Source of the DNA: Sparassis latifolia
Lineage: Eukaryota; Basidiomycota; Agaricomycetes; Polyporales; Sparassidaceae
Direction: 5' to 3'
NCBI GenBank assembly: GCA_018466975.1
Contig: CM031557.1
Location: 1,116,001-1,180,000, forward strand
DNA length: 64,000 nucleotides
The position numbers were made by a program, and so were the translations under genes. Positions 34,951 through 47,000 of the stretch are shown here, piece after piece. Position 1 is the stretch's first letter. Every line of letters starts with the position of its first letter. The notes under the pieces are model-generated. The model made no database searches. It was not told the DNA's origin and was given only the letters and a program-made list of their open reading frames with translations.

Positions 34951-36418
34951 GTAATCTTGCGTGAGAACATGAGACAGCGCTTGCAGAATCCAAATGATGT
35001 CAAACTGCGTAAGGCCCCAGAATTGCCGGTCGTGCAGCAGACAAGCCCAAATTGAACCAACCAAGATTTAGAAATGTGTCTGTGATCACAGCATGGAATA
35101 CTCACCGAGATAAAATCAATGAACTTGGATATGCACGATTTGCTCAAGAGACTAAGCAGGAGTTGAAGACATTCTATTCTGTAGACAAATGGTCAGATAC
35201 ACCAGATGACAAACCAAATCGCAAACAGAAGGTGGTCAATCCACAACGGAAGTCTAACAAGATTGAGCCAGGAATTCAAGCAAGACTATGGGAACTGCCT
35301 CATGCGAGTACAAATCATCACCCAGGAAAACTCACCATTTGTCTTGGTCTACCTGTAATGATTAAAACAAATGAGGCCACAGAATGCTGTGTAACTAACG
35401 TTGCAGAAGGTATAGTTGTTGGTTGGAAGTCAAAGCCACTTGAAAATAATAAATATGCCTTGGAGACACTGTTTATCAAACTCACTGCACCTCCAACACC
35501 CATCCAGCTAGATGGATTGCCTGAGAATGTTGTACCTACCAGTCAGCAGGGTATCAAAGTGAAGTGTAATATGCAAAGTGATAAACTCTTAACCATTATG
35601 CAATATCAAGTTCCTGTAATCCCTAACTTTGCAATGACAGACTTTGGATCTCAGGGTCATCGTACTCATCCAGACAATGTCTGCGACTTACAGAACTGCC
35701 GCTCTCACCAGTCTGTTTACACTTGCCTATCTCGTGTATAATTGTGCAGGGATTTGATCATAAAAAGATGACAGGTGGTCTAACTGGTTATCTGAGGCAA
35801 GAATTCAGAGAGCTTGAGTTATTGGATGAGATTAGGGTATCAAAGTGAAGTGTAATATGCAAAGTGATCACATACTCCTTTATCACCATGCTTGGCTGTG
35901 ATGAAGACCATATAACTGGAACCCTTGTCTGCAAGCATTGTGAGTATCAACATGAATCAGAATCTGACACAATGTTATGGGACCACACCAAGTCTATCTG
36001 GAAAGAATCAGGACTGAAAATGGGAAGCTCTAAGTGGCGCAAGCTGTCGGACTGGTTATTTCCCTTGTTTGACAGAAAAACATCAGTGCCATGTCCACAA
36101 TGTGGAAAGAAGATGTACATGCAAGTAAACTTTGTGCAGAATCCAAATTTTGTTGTCTTCTCTACCAAGTCAAAGTTGAGTGCAATCCCAAGCTGTACAT
36201 TGGTGAAGATGATCATGAATATCGACTTTGTGGAATGATATACTTTGGTGGATTTCACTTTACATCTCGGATTGTAATGGCAGACAAGCAAATATGGTAT
36301 AATGACAGTATCAGCACTGGTACGTACTCAATATTTGAGTGCTCTTTGGATGACATGGCAGCAAATGTATTGGCAGAAGTTGAGAACAGAAGGTGTAGCA
36401 TTGTAATATATTGTAAGA

Positions 36419-36713
36419 TGTAGACAGAACTGACTATTCAAGAATTGCATGAAAGTTGGGTACAAGAAATCAGGAACACAGGAACATCAGACTAGAAGTG
36501 AGTCACTGGGGGCTCAGAGTGAGTTTATATCTACCTAGAGTATGGTTATACAAACCTATGCACTAACACAGGTAGGCATAGCTATATATAGCCTCTACAT
36601 GGCAGTGCATAGCACACCCTACCCTGACTAATCAACAGGTATCTAGGTGCACAGCACCTTGCATTGCTTTGAGTCTAGACCTTTGGGAGACTAATGAATT
36701 ATCTAATCTAACA
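36419..36713 (-). mobile_element. Copia-type 3' LTR with polypurine tract
   Basis: On the minus strand the segment starts TGTTAGATTAGATAATTCAT and ends TTCTGTCTACA (TG..CA). It is directly preceded by the purine run AAGGGGAAG (36714-36722), as expected of a polypurine tract upstream of a 3' LTR. No second LTR was found in the window, so the target duplication cannot be tested. Confidence 0.75.
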
Positions 36714-37249
36714 CTTCCCCTTAATTCAACCAGTCTTCCCTCTTCAACACAATGCAGAACCACCCCATATACCTCCCCCTGAACTCACTCATTTCACTAC
36801 ATCCCAATGTTCCTCATCGCGTGATTTAGACTTGGATGGATGATCAGCTTCCATCTCGCTCTCATGCAGCATCATAGATGCAAGGTCATTCAGTTTGTCA
36901 AACTGCTGAGCGGTGAAGTGCAGAGAGTGTCACCGGATGTGTGCACGAGGTGGCATAGCTGAACTAGCATGCAATGGGACGGTTGATTCAATGCCGAAAT
37001 GGTGATACATTCCAATTCAATGTTGAGTGGGGGTGGTGCCAGCCAGACATGAGTAATGATGTAGTAAAAGGAGAGAAGGAGGACGCAGAGAAGAGTGCCC
37101 CTGCAGTAATGAGAAGGGCAAGAGCGAATGTTTTCATAGTGATTAATGGTGCAAAGAGATGATTTGAACCGCAGCAGTGAGAATGGTATATGATGTGGCA
37201 GACGCATGATCTGAGGAAATCTGAGGAAACACGGATCTGAGAATGTCCG

Positions 37250-37735
37250 AGTCATTCAGCACATTCGGAAAGATCTGAGGGTTTGGCGATTAGATCTTCA
37301 AGTCTATCATCTTGCAATCTATGTTGCTGGCAAGGGCTTTGTTAAAATGTTCACTACCATCTCTGCAGTAGGAATATACACCGGTGCAATTTGACCAGCC
37401 TCCAAAGCGCAGATCCAAGTGCTTCATTCTCTCATGATGTTCTCAATATTTAGAGACACTGATCACAGACTGATTGTCCATGTAAAGTGTAGAGGCTGTG
37501 CACAAACTGATTGTCCATGTAAAGTGTAGAGGCTTTGCTTTGGACACTGTATACCCCAGTTCTGTGAGAGAATTATGCATCCAGAGGATTTTCTTTTCAG
37601 CTTCAACTGCTGCAATATACTTGGCTTCTGTGGTGGATTAGGCAATAAGGGACTGAAGCTTGCTACTCCATCTCATAGCACCTGTGCCCACTTCTACAAG
37701 CTAACCACCAGTAGAGCAACAGTTATCCCTGTCAT
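37250..37735 (-). pseudogene. Copia retrotransposon RNase H tail, degenerate
   Basis: The minus strand reads GAMRWSSKLQSLIA*STTEA, KYIAAVEAEKKILWMHN, LTELGYTVSKAKPL and LYMDNQSVISVSKY, then HHERMKHLDLRF and, in another frame, ALASNIDCKMIDL. This is the Copia RNase H end with its conserved STTEAEY and DNQSA..KHIDLR-like motifs. An internal stop, frameshifts and a 37-bp tandem duplication (about 37465-37540) kill it. It belongs with the LTR at 36419-36713. The stretch 36723-37250 between them has no recognised coding content. Confidence 0.75.
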
Positions 37736-37756
37736 GACTAAAATATAAGACAAACC

Positions 37757-37803
37757 TCAGGAATCGTTCATGCCATGTGAAGCAGTGGCTCACTCCCAGC
37801 AAG
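37757..37803 (+). repeat. Orphan 3' terminus of an E element
   Basis: ACCTCAGGAATCGTTCATGC..CACTCCCAGCAAG|T matches the last 47 nt of E1-E4 (inverted copy of the 5' end, small hairpin, terminus) without any other E sequence beside it. Confidence 0.75.
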
Positions 37804-37804
37804 T

Positions 37805-38676
37805 ATGACAACTCTGCCACGAATGATTACTCTGCGGACCCTCCTCTTCGCAACCTAAAACAACTGGTCATCGGGTGTGAGTGGTGAGCATCATAGTACC
37901 TCTTTGTGTTCTATTACAGCACTCGTAGATTGCAGCAAATGATTGAGCATGCCGTGTCTGGTGTTTACCTTCGGGTCAATCACTACACCAATTTTGTGAG
38001 ACAGCCAAGGACATCTCCTTCTGATTGGCCAGGCTGCGCATCCCTTTCCTGTAAGTAGAATGGTTGGCATGTTGTTCTTTTCACATGTATATAAATAGCT
38101 GGGTTCAATACAGACCAGTGCAATGGCTGTCGAGGAGGCTGCAGTTCTCAGCAGGCTATTTCGCCAGATCACCCACTTTCTCCTAGCCTTCTAGCAAATA
38201 TGACAACCTTGTATTCATTTTATGTTCACTGATGAAATAAATGAGGCCCTGTCTACCACAGTGGAATATGGTGAGAGTCAACATGCTCGGGATGATGAGA
38301 TTAGAATAAAAAATACAGTTCAGGTGACTCTGTTCTCGACAATTTCAAGTTGGATTGTCTTTGTGTCACTTTCGGTTACGATTGTGAGGATGAAGCAGAC
38401 AACTGGTGGGTGTTGTGGGGGATGTTACTGGAACATGCACATTGGTGCAATCAGAGGACTGCTGAGGCAGACAGGATATCAACTGATCTCCAGTCATAAA
38501 GGTGAGCAAATATTCAGTTATGTGATGATATGTGTAACACCTGTATGCCTCTCTCAGAACTATGCTGTGTATCGCTGTCTCACGTGGGTCACTCCTGCTC
38601 TTGCTTTGCTGTTTTTGCCTGCTGTCCACTGATACTGCTTGGCAAACCATCATAATATTCATTTTCTGATGACATG
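37805..38676. other. No recognised gene; coding-like scraps
   Basis: The plus strand has interrupted open stretches such as DNFKLDCLCVTFGYDCEDEA and DNWWVLWGMLLEHAHWCNQR (about 38335-38470), which look like old protein sequence. No family was recognised. Confidence 0.35.
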
Positions 38677-38677
38677 T

Positions 38678-39030
38678 TATGATTCCTGAGGTACGAAGGA
38701 ATCATTCTTATACAGGATAAGCTCTAGAGGGCACTTATACTGTCACAATGTTTTGCCCAAACCATAACAGTTTTTGACTACAATTTTTGTCTGCGTGACC
38801 TAGAGCTAGGACTGAATGACACAAGGGTTAGGGTTCATCTATAAATGTTCTCACAGCTACTTACTAACAACTACAGGCAGACATTCAAAAAAAGTTGTAT
38901 TGAAAATCGACGTGACTTGTACAAATAGCTATCAACAGATGAGTGGCTTAGATTAGATATCAGACATCAGCTGTACTTCAATATACATTAAGACTAGCCT
39001 TAACACTGTGAGCACAACCACAGAGGTGCA
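38678..39030 (+). mobile_element. E element 5' fragment
   Basis: Starts T|TATGATTCCTGAGGTACGA and follows the E1/E4-type 5' module through ATCAGCTGTACTTCAATATACA, then ends near AACCACAGAGG at about 39028. It is immediately followed by the reversed helicase remnant. Confidence 0.75.
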
Positions 39031-40225
39031 TTCATGTTGTTCACTATCTTTTTGGCTCCCTTCTTAGGATTCTTCAATAACTGCCAGTTGCTCTCTTCTT
39101 CAACTTTCTCAAGTTTAAATGGCTTCTCCTGTGACCATTTGAGCTGAGAATGTATGCCTCTGGGTATATGGTCTGATCCTTTATAAAGGAGTATGTGAGT
39201 TGATTGCAAGTATTGCCTTCCACTTCACTAGCCAACTTCTTGTGATACCGCAACATGGTAATCTCATCCAATAACTCAAGCTCTCTGAATTCTTGCCTCA
39301 GATAACCAGTTAGACCACCTGTCATCTTTTTATGATCAAATCCCTGCACAATTATACACGAGATAGGCAAGTGTAAACAGACTGGTGAGAGCGGCAGTTC
39401 TGTAAGTCGCAGACATTGTCTGGATGAGTACGATGACCCTGAGATCCAAAGTCTGTCATTGCAAAGTTAGGGATTACAGGAACTTGATATTGCATAATGG
39501 TTAAGAGTTTATCACTTTGCATATTACACTTCACTTTGATACCCTGCTGACTGGTAGGTACAACATTCTCAGGCAATCCATCTAGCTGGATGGGTGTTGG
39601 AGGTGCAGTGAGTTTGATAAACAGTGTCTCCAAGGCATATTTATTATTTTCAAGTGGCTTTGACTTCCAACCAACAACTATACCTTCTGCAACGTTAGTT
39701 ACACAGCATTCTGTGGCCTCATTTGTTTTAATCATTACAGGTAGACCAAGACAAATGGTGAGTTTTCCTGGGTGATGATTTGTACTCGCATGAGGCAGTT
39801 CCCATAGTCTTGCTTGAATTCCTGGCTCAATCTTGTTAGACTTCCGTTGTGGATTGACCACCTTCTGTTTGCGATTTGGTTTGTCATCTGGTGTATCTGA
39901 CCATTTGTCTACAGAATAGAATGTCTTCAACTCCTGCTTAGTCTCTTGAGCAAATCGTGCATATCCAAGTTCATTGATTTTATCTCGGTGAGTATTCCAT
40001 GCTGTGATCACAGACACATTTCTAAATCTTGGTTGGTTCAATTTGGGCTTGTCTGCTGCACGACCGGCAATTCTGGGGCCTTACGCAGTTTGACATCATT
40101 TGGATTCTGCAAGCGCTGTCTCATGTTCTCACGCAAGATTACTACTGTAGTAACTTGATGCCAGAGTGCCTTGCCTAGTGCGGCTTCTTGGAGATGGTAT
40201 CCATTAGTTGTATGTACATTACCAA
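39031..40225 (-). pseudogene. Second, inverted copy of the Helitron-type helicase C-terminus
   Basis: The minus strand repeats the helicase from IDLGNVHTTNGYHLQEAAL through VVILRENMRQRLQNPND, the intact 229-codon block (40041-39352, identical in protein sequence to 35052-35741) and FDHKKMTGGLTGYLRQEFRE. It continues further than the first copy, LLDEITMLRYHKKLASEVEG.., to about 39074. Only one unit of the 75-bp duplication is present. Upstream of about 40225 it is joined to an E-type 5' module. Confidence 0.8.
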
Positions 40226-40799
40226 GGTCAATGTGGACAGTAGACCGGAGAAGCAGAAGACAATGTGTCGAGATCGTATTGTGAGTGCATAGTATGAATA
40301 TGACACATACTAAGTAGAAACCTAGAGATGCGGAAGTGAAGAGACCAAAGCCCAAGTTAATTTCTCATGAACAATACAGGAAGATAGTGCTGCAAGATAC
40401 ATCAATTAAGCTTCTCAGAGGTGAACAACATAATTGTCTGTTCCACTAAATGAACTACTGACAATTAACCAGAAGAGATAGGATGGGAGATATGAATAGT
40501 TCTGCAATGATAGAGAGGAGGGAAAGTGACACTGTTGTTGTAGATTATTTGTGCAAGTCGCGTTGGTTTCTACTACAATCACTTTGAAAGACTGACTGTA
40601 TGCAAGCTGTAGTACAGTAAGAACAGGCACTACAAAGTTTGTAGTTAAACCCTAGACCTAACCCAGGACTAGGTGCAGCTCATGCATACAAATTTGTATT
40701 GAAAAGTCATTCTCACACATAGGGACACTTGGACATGTCCCTCAGAATTTGGCGGAAGGCCCATCCCAAGAACGATTCCTTCGTACCTCAGAAATCGTA
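40226..40799 (-). mobile_element. Short E-type 5' module (variant S), first copy
   Basis: On the minus strand it starts T|TACGATTTCTGAGGTACGA at 40799. It shares the E 5' module to about 40556 (CGCGACTTGCACAAATA), then runs through a distinct stretch ending CTTCTGCTTCTCCGGTCTAC at about 40235, directly joined to helicase coding sequence. Confidence 0.7.
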
Positions 40800-40800
40800 A

Positions 40801-41016
40801 TCACGACATGGTTCAGAGAACTACCGACCTTACACGAGTTATACTTTTGTCATAGAGAGCTGAACGAACACAAGATGTTCTGGTATTGGGAAATGGATGA
40901 CCCAGATAAATGGCATATGCGTGGAAGAAGACTCAAAAGCGATGGAGAGCTGACAATCAAAGAAGGAATTCCATTGATTGAGAATGGGCAGAGAAATATA
41001 AGTACTTCAACCTGGA
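40801..41016 (+). pseudogene. Unidentified coding-like segment between two variant-S modules
   Basis: The plus strand reads WFRELPTLHELYFCHRELNE, HKMFWYWEMDDPDKWHMRGR, RLKSDGELTIKEGIPLIENG and QRNISTSTWT, which looks like real protein. The inverted copy at 60291-60511 differs by one residue (S for P in RELPTLH). Both ends are cut by repeat modules. Family unknown. Confidence 0.5.
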
Positions 41017-41581
41017 CTGTAGACCGGAGAAGCAGAAGACAATGTGCTGAGATTGTATTGTGAGTGCATGCAATAGTATGAATGCTACTTATACTAAGCA
41101 GAAATCTAGAGATGTGGAGGCAAAGAGACTAAAGCCAAAGTCAATTTCTCATGAACAATACAGGAAGATAGTGCTGCAAGACACATTGATTAAGCTTCTC
41201 AGGGGTAAATAACATAATTCTCTGTTTTACTAGATGAACTACTCATAAATAACCAGAAGAGCTAGGATAGCTGACTTAAATTGTTCTGATAGAGAGGAGC
41301 AAAGGTGGCACTACTGTTGTAGATTATTTGGACAAGTCGTGTTGGTTTCTACTACAATCATTTTGAAAGACCGACTGTACTCAAGTTGTAGGACAGTAAC
41401 AACAGCCACTACAAAGTTTGTAGTTATACCCTAGACCTAACCCAGGACTAGGTGCATGTCGTGCATACAAAATTGTATTGAAAAGTCGTTCCCACACCTT
41501 GGGGAAAAAGTGCATGTCCCCCAAAAGTTGGCAGAAGCCCTATCCCATAAAGAACGATTCCTTTGTACCTCAGGAATTGTA
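41017..41581 (-). mobile_element. Short E-type 5' module (variant S), second copy
   Basis: The minus strand starts T|TACAATTCCTGAGGTACAA at 41581 and ends CTTCTCCGGTCTACA near 41017. It is about 565 bp, the same length and orientation as the copy at 40226-40799. An inverted copy lies at 59730-60290. Confidence 0.75.
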
Positions 41582-41764
41582 ACCGATGTTGTTCCATATG
41601 TCAGGATGATCTTTGCATTCAAATTGACAACACATTAGATGCTTTCGACACACTTGATGCAGCTAGAATTCTAGTGAAGGGCAAGCTTCATGTGCTCAAA
41701 CATATTTTGGCAGATATCCGATGATTTGGGCCAGCTGTGCGCTTTTTAACTGAGATTTTATGCT

Positions 41765-43731
41765 GAATCTGATGGTGTCACTTTCAAAACATCAGCATTA
41801 CTTCCTGTAGTGCTACAATCCATTTTCTCAGTTTTCTCTCACTTCTGCTTGTTTCTTCCAGGAAAAACAAATGTACACTGTATGTAATCAATAAGGCGCC
41901 CTATATAACATGTTTATGTGCCTTATAGGGTGATTCTACAATTTAACTGGAATTTTTACGATTTTTCTCCACTTTAGGCTGAGCATTCTAATCCAAAACT
42001 GAGGTATCTCAGCCAGTTTTACTCAGACTTCCTTGGTTTAAGAGAGTATTCTGCACTATTTTATGCATAGATTTTAATAATACTCATTTCTACATCTTAG
42101 AATTACTATGTGCTTCCTTCACTTCCCTAACTATAATGCATCAGCCTCCTGTGGCTGCTGTACCACTTCTATTGAGCTTTATTTGTGTGAGTCGCATTGG
42201 TTTTCACTACAACCACTTTGAAACCCCCATTCTAGTCACGATGTAGTTCATTAACACCAGAGAGTACAAAATTTGTAGTCTGACTCTAGCTAGACCTAAC
42301 TCAGAGTGCTGAATTCAAAAATTCTGCCCGTTCTGCAGCCTCAGCTTCTTGCTACAAAACCACCATCATTGACTCAACTCTGACCATTGCATTAAGCACA
42401 CTCCAATATGTTGTCTCTTCTTTGGCTGATTGCCATTGCTGTCTACATATGTCCAGCTTGCTATCTACAGCATCCATGGATTGATACAGCAGGTAATGTA
42501 GTATTGTCTAATGACTCATCATCAGTGCTTACTTCTGCAGATGGTTTTATATTATCTCCTACCACCTCGGTACTAATGTCCACGATTGAAAGTGATGTGC
42601 TATGTAATGATACAGTACTGGCATCCACCATTGCAAAAAGAGATGTGCCACGTAGTGGTAGGGTACTAGCGTCCACCTCACGAAAGAGACATGCCATGTA
42701 ATGGCAGGGTACAAGCATCCACCCTCACAAAAAGAGATGTGCCATTTAACGGCAGGGTACTGGTGTCTACCCTCACGAAAGAGACCTGCCATGTAATGGC
42801 AGGGTACTGGCGCCCACCCTCATGGAAAAGACCTGCCATGTAATGGCAGGGTACTGGCGCCACACCCTCATGGAAAGAGACCTGCCATGTAATGGCAGGG
42901 TACTGGCGTCCACCCTCATGGAAAGAGATGCGCCATGTAATGGCAAGATATTAGCATCATCACTCACAGAAATCAGAGACAGATTGCATGTTATCACGAG
43001 CCCTCCTGAATTGCAATCACACTGACCGCTATAATATGGGTCCCCACAGGCAATACGCACATTTTCACATGCCTGTGGTCACAACTGCAACCAAGGGACA
43101 CAACTCCAGGTGTGTGCCACGTGAAACATTTCCAACTGTATAGACATTGCACTTCAGATAGGTATCCGCACTGCAAGAACACCTTCTTTCACGTGCCTTT
43201 GTGATCATGCCCACAACTAACAGTCATGACCACAGGAATGTACCACATTTGACATACCCGCATCACGCTCGATATAAACATCTGTGTACCCCTGTGGTTT
43301 TGCCTGCAGCTAACAGTCACGACCACAGGAGCATTCCACATTTGGCATACCCACATCGCACTTAACATATACATCACGTGCCTCTGTGGTTACGCTGTAT
43401 ATTGAAGTACAGCTGATATCTGATATCTAATCTAAGTGCCACAGCCACCCATTTGTTGATAGTTATTTGTACAAGTCGCGTCGGTTTTCAATACAACTTT
43501 TTTTGAATGTCCGCTTGTAGTTACAGTCAGTAGCTGTTAGAACATTTGTAAATGAAGCCTGACCCTAACCCTTGTGGCATTCCTACAAACTCAGCCCTAA
43601 CCCTAGGTCACACATACAAAAGTTGTAGTCAAAAGTCGTTTCCACGGTTTGGGGAAAACGTCGTGACAGGATAAGCGCCCTCTAGAGCTCATCCTGTATA
43701 AGAATGATTCCTTCGTACCTCAAGAATCGTA
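41765..43731 (-). mobile_element. Inverted 5' half of an E element (E1/E4 type)
   Basis: The minus strand starts T|TACGATTCTTGAGGTACGA at 43731 and is collinear with 16385-18350 and 54319-56290. This includes the 93-bp pair and the peptide-precursor cassette. It ends near 41765, just before the palindrome would begin. Confidence 0.85.
42408..43025 (+). pseudogene. Frameshifted copy of the Kex2-type repeat peptide precursor
   Basis: The start at 42408 gives the same leader as the intact copy and retains the first KR (STIAKRDVPRSGRVLAST). Then two small deletions (CCACCCTCA to CCACCTCA; GAAAAGAG to GAAAGAG) lose the frame. The rest of the 48-bp units remain recognisable up to the stop-equivalent TGA at 43023-43025. 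Confidence 0.7.
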
Positions 43732-43732
43732 A

Positions 43733-44041
43733 CTTACACCTGCTGTGGCTTTGTCTTCATGATATTCGATATCAAGTTCATTCATTGCATTGTCATCCAA
43801 AGGGCAATTTGTCCATGGAACTTGCCTGCCTTATGTGCAGCAGCAAAATCATCTCTAGCATCATTGCACTCATAGTGTCTCTGGAAGAATTTCATGAGCT
43901 CTAACTGTTTGGGTGTAAATTTATACTCGTCAAAGGTATTGTGCCAGAATGTATTTGCATTAAGCTTAAGGTCAAGCCCAGTATGCCAAGGTTTGAACAA
44001 GCTGAGCATAGTCAGGCAATAATCCACCTACAAAGTTGGCT
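43733..44041 (-). pseudogene. Helitron-type protein fragment between two E elements
   Basis: The minus strand reads LKLNANTFWHNTFDEYKFTP, KQLELMKFFQRHYECNDARD and DFAAAHKAGKFHGQIALWM, a close copy of the segment at 33745-33920. It is cut on both sides by E 5' ends pointing away from it. Confidence 0.8.
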
Positions 44042-47000
44042 TAAGATTTCTGAGGTACGAAGAAATCGTTCTTTATGGGATAGAGCTTCCGCCAAAATCC
44101 TGAGGGACAGATGAAACGGCCCCTATGCGTGAGAATGACTTTTCAATACAAATTTGTACGCATGAGCTGCACCTAGTCCTGGGTTAGGTCTAGGGTTTAA
44201 CTACAAACTTTGTAGTGCCTGTTCTTACTGTACTACATCTTGCATACAGGTGGTCTTTCAAAGTGATTGTAGTAGAAACTAACGCGACTTGCACAAATAG
44301 TAATCAACAGAAGTGCCACAGCAGCCACCGAGGACCAATGCATCATAGTCAGTGAAATTATAGAAGCACATACTAATTCCAACACATCCAAAGCAGTACC
44401 ATTGAAATCTGTGAAGGAAATGGAGCATAATGCTCCCTTAAACCAAGTAAATCTGAGTAAAACTGGCTGAGATATCTCAGTTTTGAATTAGAATGCTCAG
44501 TGTGAAGTGCAGAAAAATTGTATAAATATCAGAAAATTTGAGAATGACTCGAGAATGCACATGAACATGCTAGATAGGGCGCCTTATTTTTCACAAGCAG
44601 TGCACATTTTGTTTTCTTAAAGAAACAAGGAGAAGTGAGAGAAAACAGAGAAAATGGACTGTAGCACTCCAGCAAGTGATTTCGATATTCTAAGAGTAAC
44701 ACCGTCAGATTCAGCTTGAAAGTATGGTCAGAATGGGCACTTTGTTCATCCAAATCCGAGCAGAATTGAGAGAACTACGCAAGTTTGGCTAGATGTGTGA
44801 AAACAAGTGCTTTGAGCCAAAATGGATTGTAGCACAGCAGGAAGTCATTTTGGTGTTCTGAATGTGATACCATCAGATTCAGCTCAACAAACCGGTCAGA
44901 ATGCATGCTTGGTTCATCCAAATCCGAGTAGAATTGAGTGAGCTACAAGCCATTCAAGTTCAACATCATGGGCTGAGTCCGAAAATCTTGTCCAAATGCG
45001 GTAGGCTGACTTTCAACACACGGCTGAGTTTAGATATTTTGTCGATGGACCTCACCCATCGACAAGATTTCTAAACTCACCGTGTGTTGAGACTCCGACA
45101 GTGGCTGTTGCCGTTCCTTGCCGTGCACTGCCTATACTTGCCAGTCTAAACATTATACTGGACAACAGGCTAGGAGTCAATACATCACTTTGTAGGCTAC
45201 TGTAGGGCCCTTACTAACTGGTACTAGGTGGTCTACTAGACTATTGTAAGTATCTTACAAAGTGATACTAGATGACATATCTAACTATTGTAGGGTCATT
45301 ATAAACATGTTTACTAGGACACTTATGAGAGATTACTAGAGACTAATGAAGGTTACTGAAGATTCTTACAAAGTGATGCCAGGTAACATTTCCGACTATT
45401 GTAAGCTCATTACAAACTGATACTATAGGATATATTAGGAGCCAGTATCATAAGGTGTTGTTGACTTGCTGAAGATTACTAGACAATATACTAAGAGTCA
45501 GTAGGCAACTTTGTAGACTATTTAATAGTACAGCCCTTATCAACCCACACAACTTATCAATATATAGTGGGACATTGTAGGATACTTACTACACATTATT
45601 AAATGGCAGTGTCATTTTTCGTAGTGGTTCATATAGGCACATTTGTAACAGTTTCTAGTGTCATTTTTTGCAGTGATTCTTGTGAGCACATTTGTAACAG
45701 TTTCTAGCGTTATCTTTGTAGTGATTCTTATAGGCACACTGATAACATTTTTTGTATTCATTCTTGTAGACACATTTGCAACAGTTTCTAAGGCTATTTT
45801 TTATAGTGATTATAAGCATATTTGTAACAGTTTCTAGTGTCATTTTTTGTAGTGGTTCTTATAGACACATTTGTAACAGTTTCTGGTGTCATTTTTTGTA
45901 GTGGTTTGTATGGGCAGGTTAGTAGCAGTTTTCTGGTATTATTTTTTGTAGTGATTCTTATAGGCATGTTGGTAGCAACTTTTATAGTGATTCTTGTAGG
46001 CACATTTGTAACAGTTTCTAGTGTCCTTTTTTGTAGTAGTTCTTATAGGCAGTTGGTAACATTTTTTTGTAGTGATTCTTGTAGGAACATTTGTAACAGT
46101 TTCTAGGGTCATTGGTTGTAGTGATTCTTGTAGCCACATTTGTAACAGTTTCGAGTGTTTTTTTGTAGTGGTTCTAGGATGCTTACTAGACATTATTATA
46201 CAGCGTCAGTAGAGAATATAATAGACTATAAGGGGCTTATTGATGGTTTCTAGATAGTATGGATTCAGTAGATGATATTGTAGATTGTTGTAAGACCCCT
46301 ACAAACTGATACTAGGTGGCCTTTCAGACTATTATAAGGCTATACAAATAAACACTAGATGGCATACCAGGCTATTATGAGGTTATTACAATACTAAGCA
46401 ACTTGCTAAAGGTTAGTAAACTATTTAGTAAGATATTGTAGGAGCTTACTAAACATTACTAAATCCCAAAAATCATAAAAATATCGGATAAATTGTAGCA
46501 TGACTATAGAATCTAAGATTCTAAGACCCTTTTATCAGATAGTTACCTTGGAGTAGGTATATGACATAGTAGGCTATTAAGGTGATTCTTGTAGAATGAA
46601 TATTAACCACTTTTTAGTCAGATTTTTATATAGGTTTTATAAAATGGCATAGTAATATCATTTTGAAGCCATTTTTTGGCCGAGTCTTTTAGAATACATA
46701 CTAGTCACTTTTTAGTAATGTTTTTATATACTTTTTGCAAAACAACATAGTAATATCATTTTGAAGCTATTTTGAAGCTGAGTCTTTTAGAATGAATATT
46801 AATAACTTTTTGGTCGTGTTTTTATATCAATTTTATAAATTGACATAGTAGCATCATTTTAAAGCCATTTTTTGGCCGAGTCTTTGAGAATGCATATTAG
46901 TCACCTTTTAGTAATGTTTTTAAATACTTCTTGTAAAACAACATAGTAATATCATTTTAAAGCCATTTTTCAGTGAAGTCTTTTAGAATGTATACTAGTA

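Larger units (their letters stand above)
33657..36418 (+). pseudogene. Helitron-type PIF1-like helicase with a downstream USP-like zinc segment, broken
   Basis: Blocks in order are ACPPCRTKLNANTSWHNTFD, EYKFTPRQLELMKFF, YECNDARDDFAAARKAGKFH, MNELDIEYHEDKATA and MEWKNLLAEKRQEILRTREE. Next come the Walker A region GRMAGTGKSQVIKALIHFFG, APTGSAAALIAGSTYHSMLG and the Walker B region INMIFAGDFAQLP, then VVILRENMRQRLQNPNDVKL. The C-terminal helicase core ends FAMTDFGSQGHRTHPDNVCD, LQNCRSHQSVYTCLSRV. After IVQGFDHKKMTGGLTGYLRQ the sequence jumps to CKHCEYQHESE.., CPQCGKKMYMQVNF and YFGGFHFTSRIVMADKQIWY. That part resembles the ubiquitin-protease-like segment linked to such helicases in mushrooms. Stops, a 32-bp duplication (34438-34501) and an in-frame 75-bp duplication (34801-34950) break it. 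A Copia LTR abuts at 36419. The N-terminal Rep domain was not found. Confidence 0.8.

Noticed and set aside
40226..41581. Two direct 565-bp modules flanking 216 bp, considered as LTRs of a tiny retroelement
   Set aside because: Ends are not consistently TG..CA, no primer-binding site or polypurine tract is visible, and the outer ends match E 5' termini. A tandem placement of E-type modules fits better.
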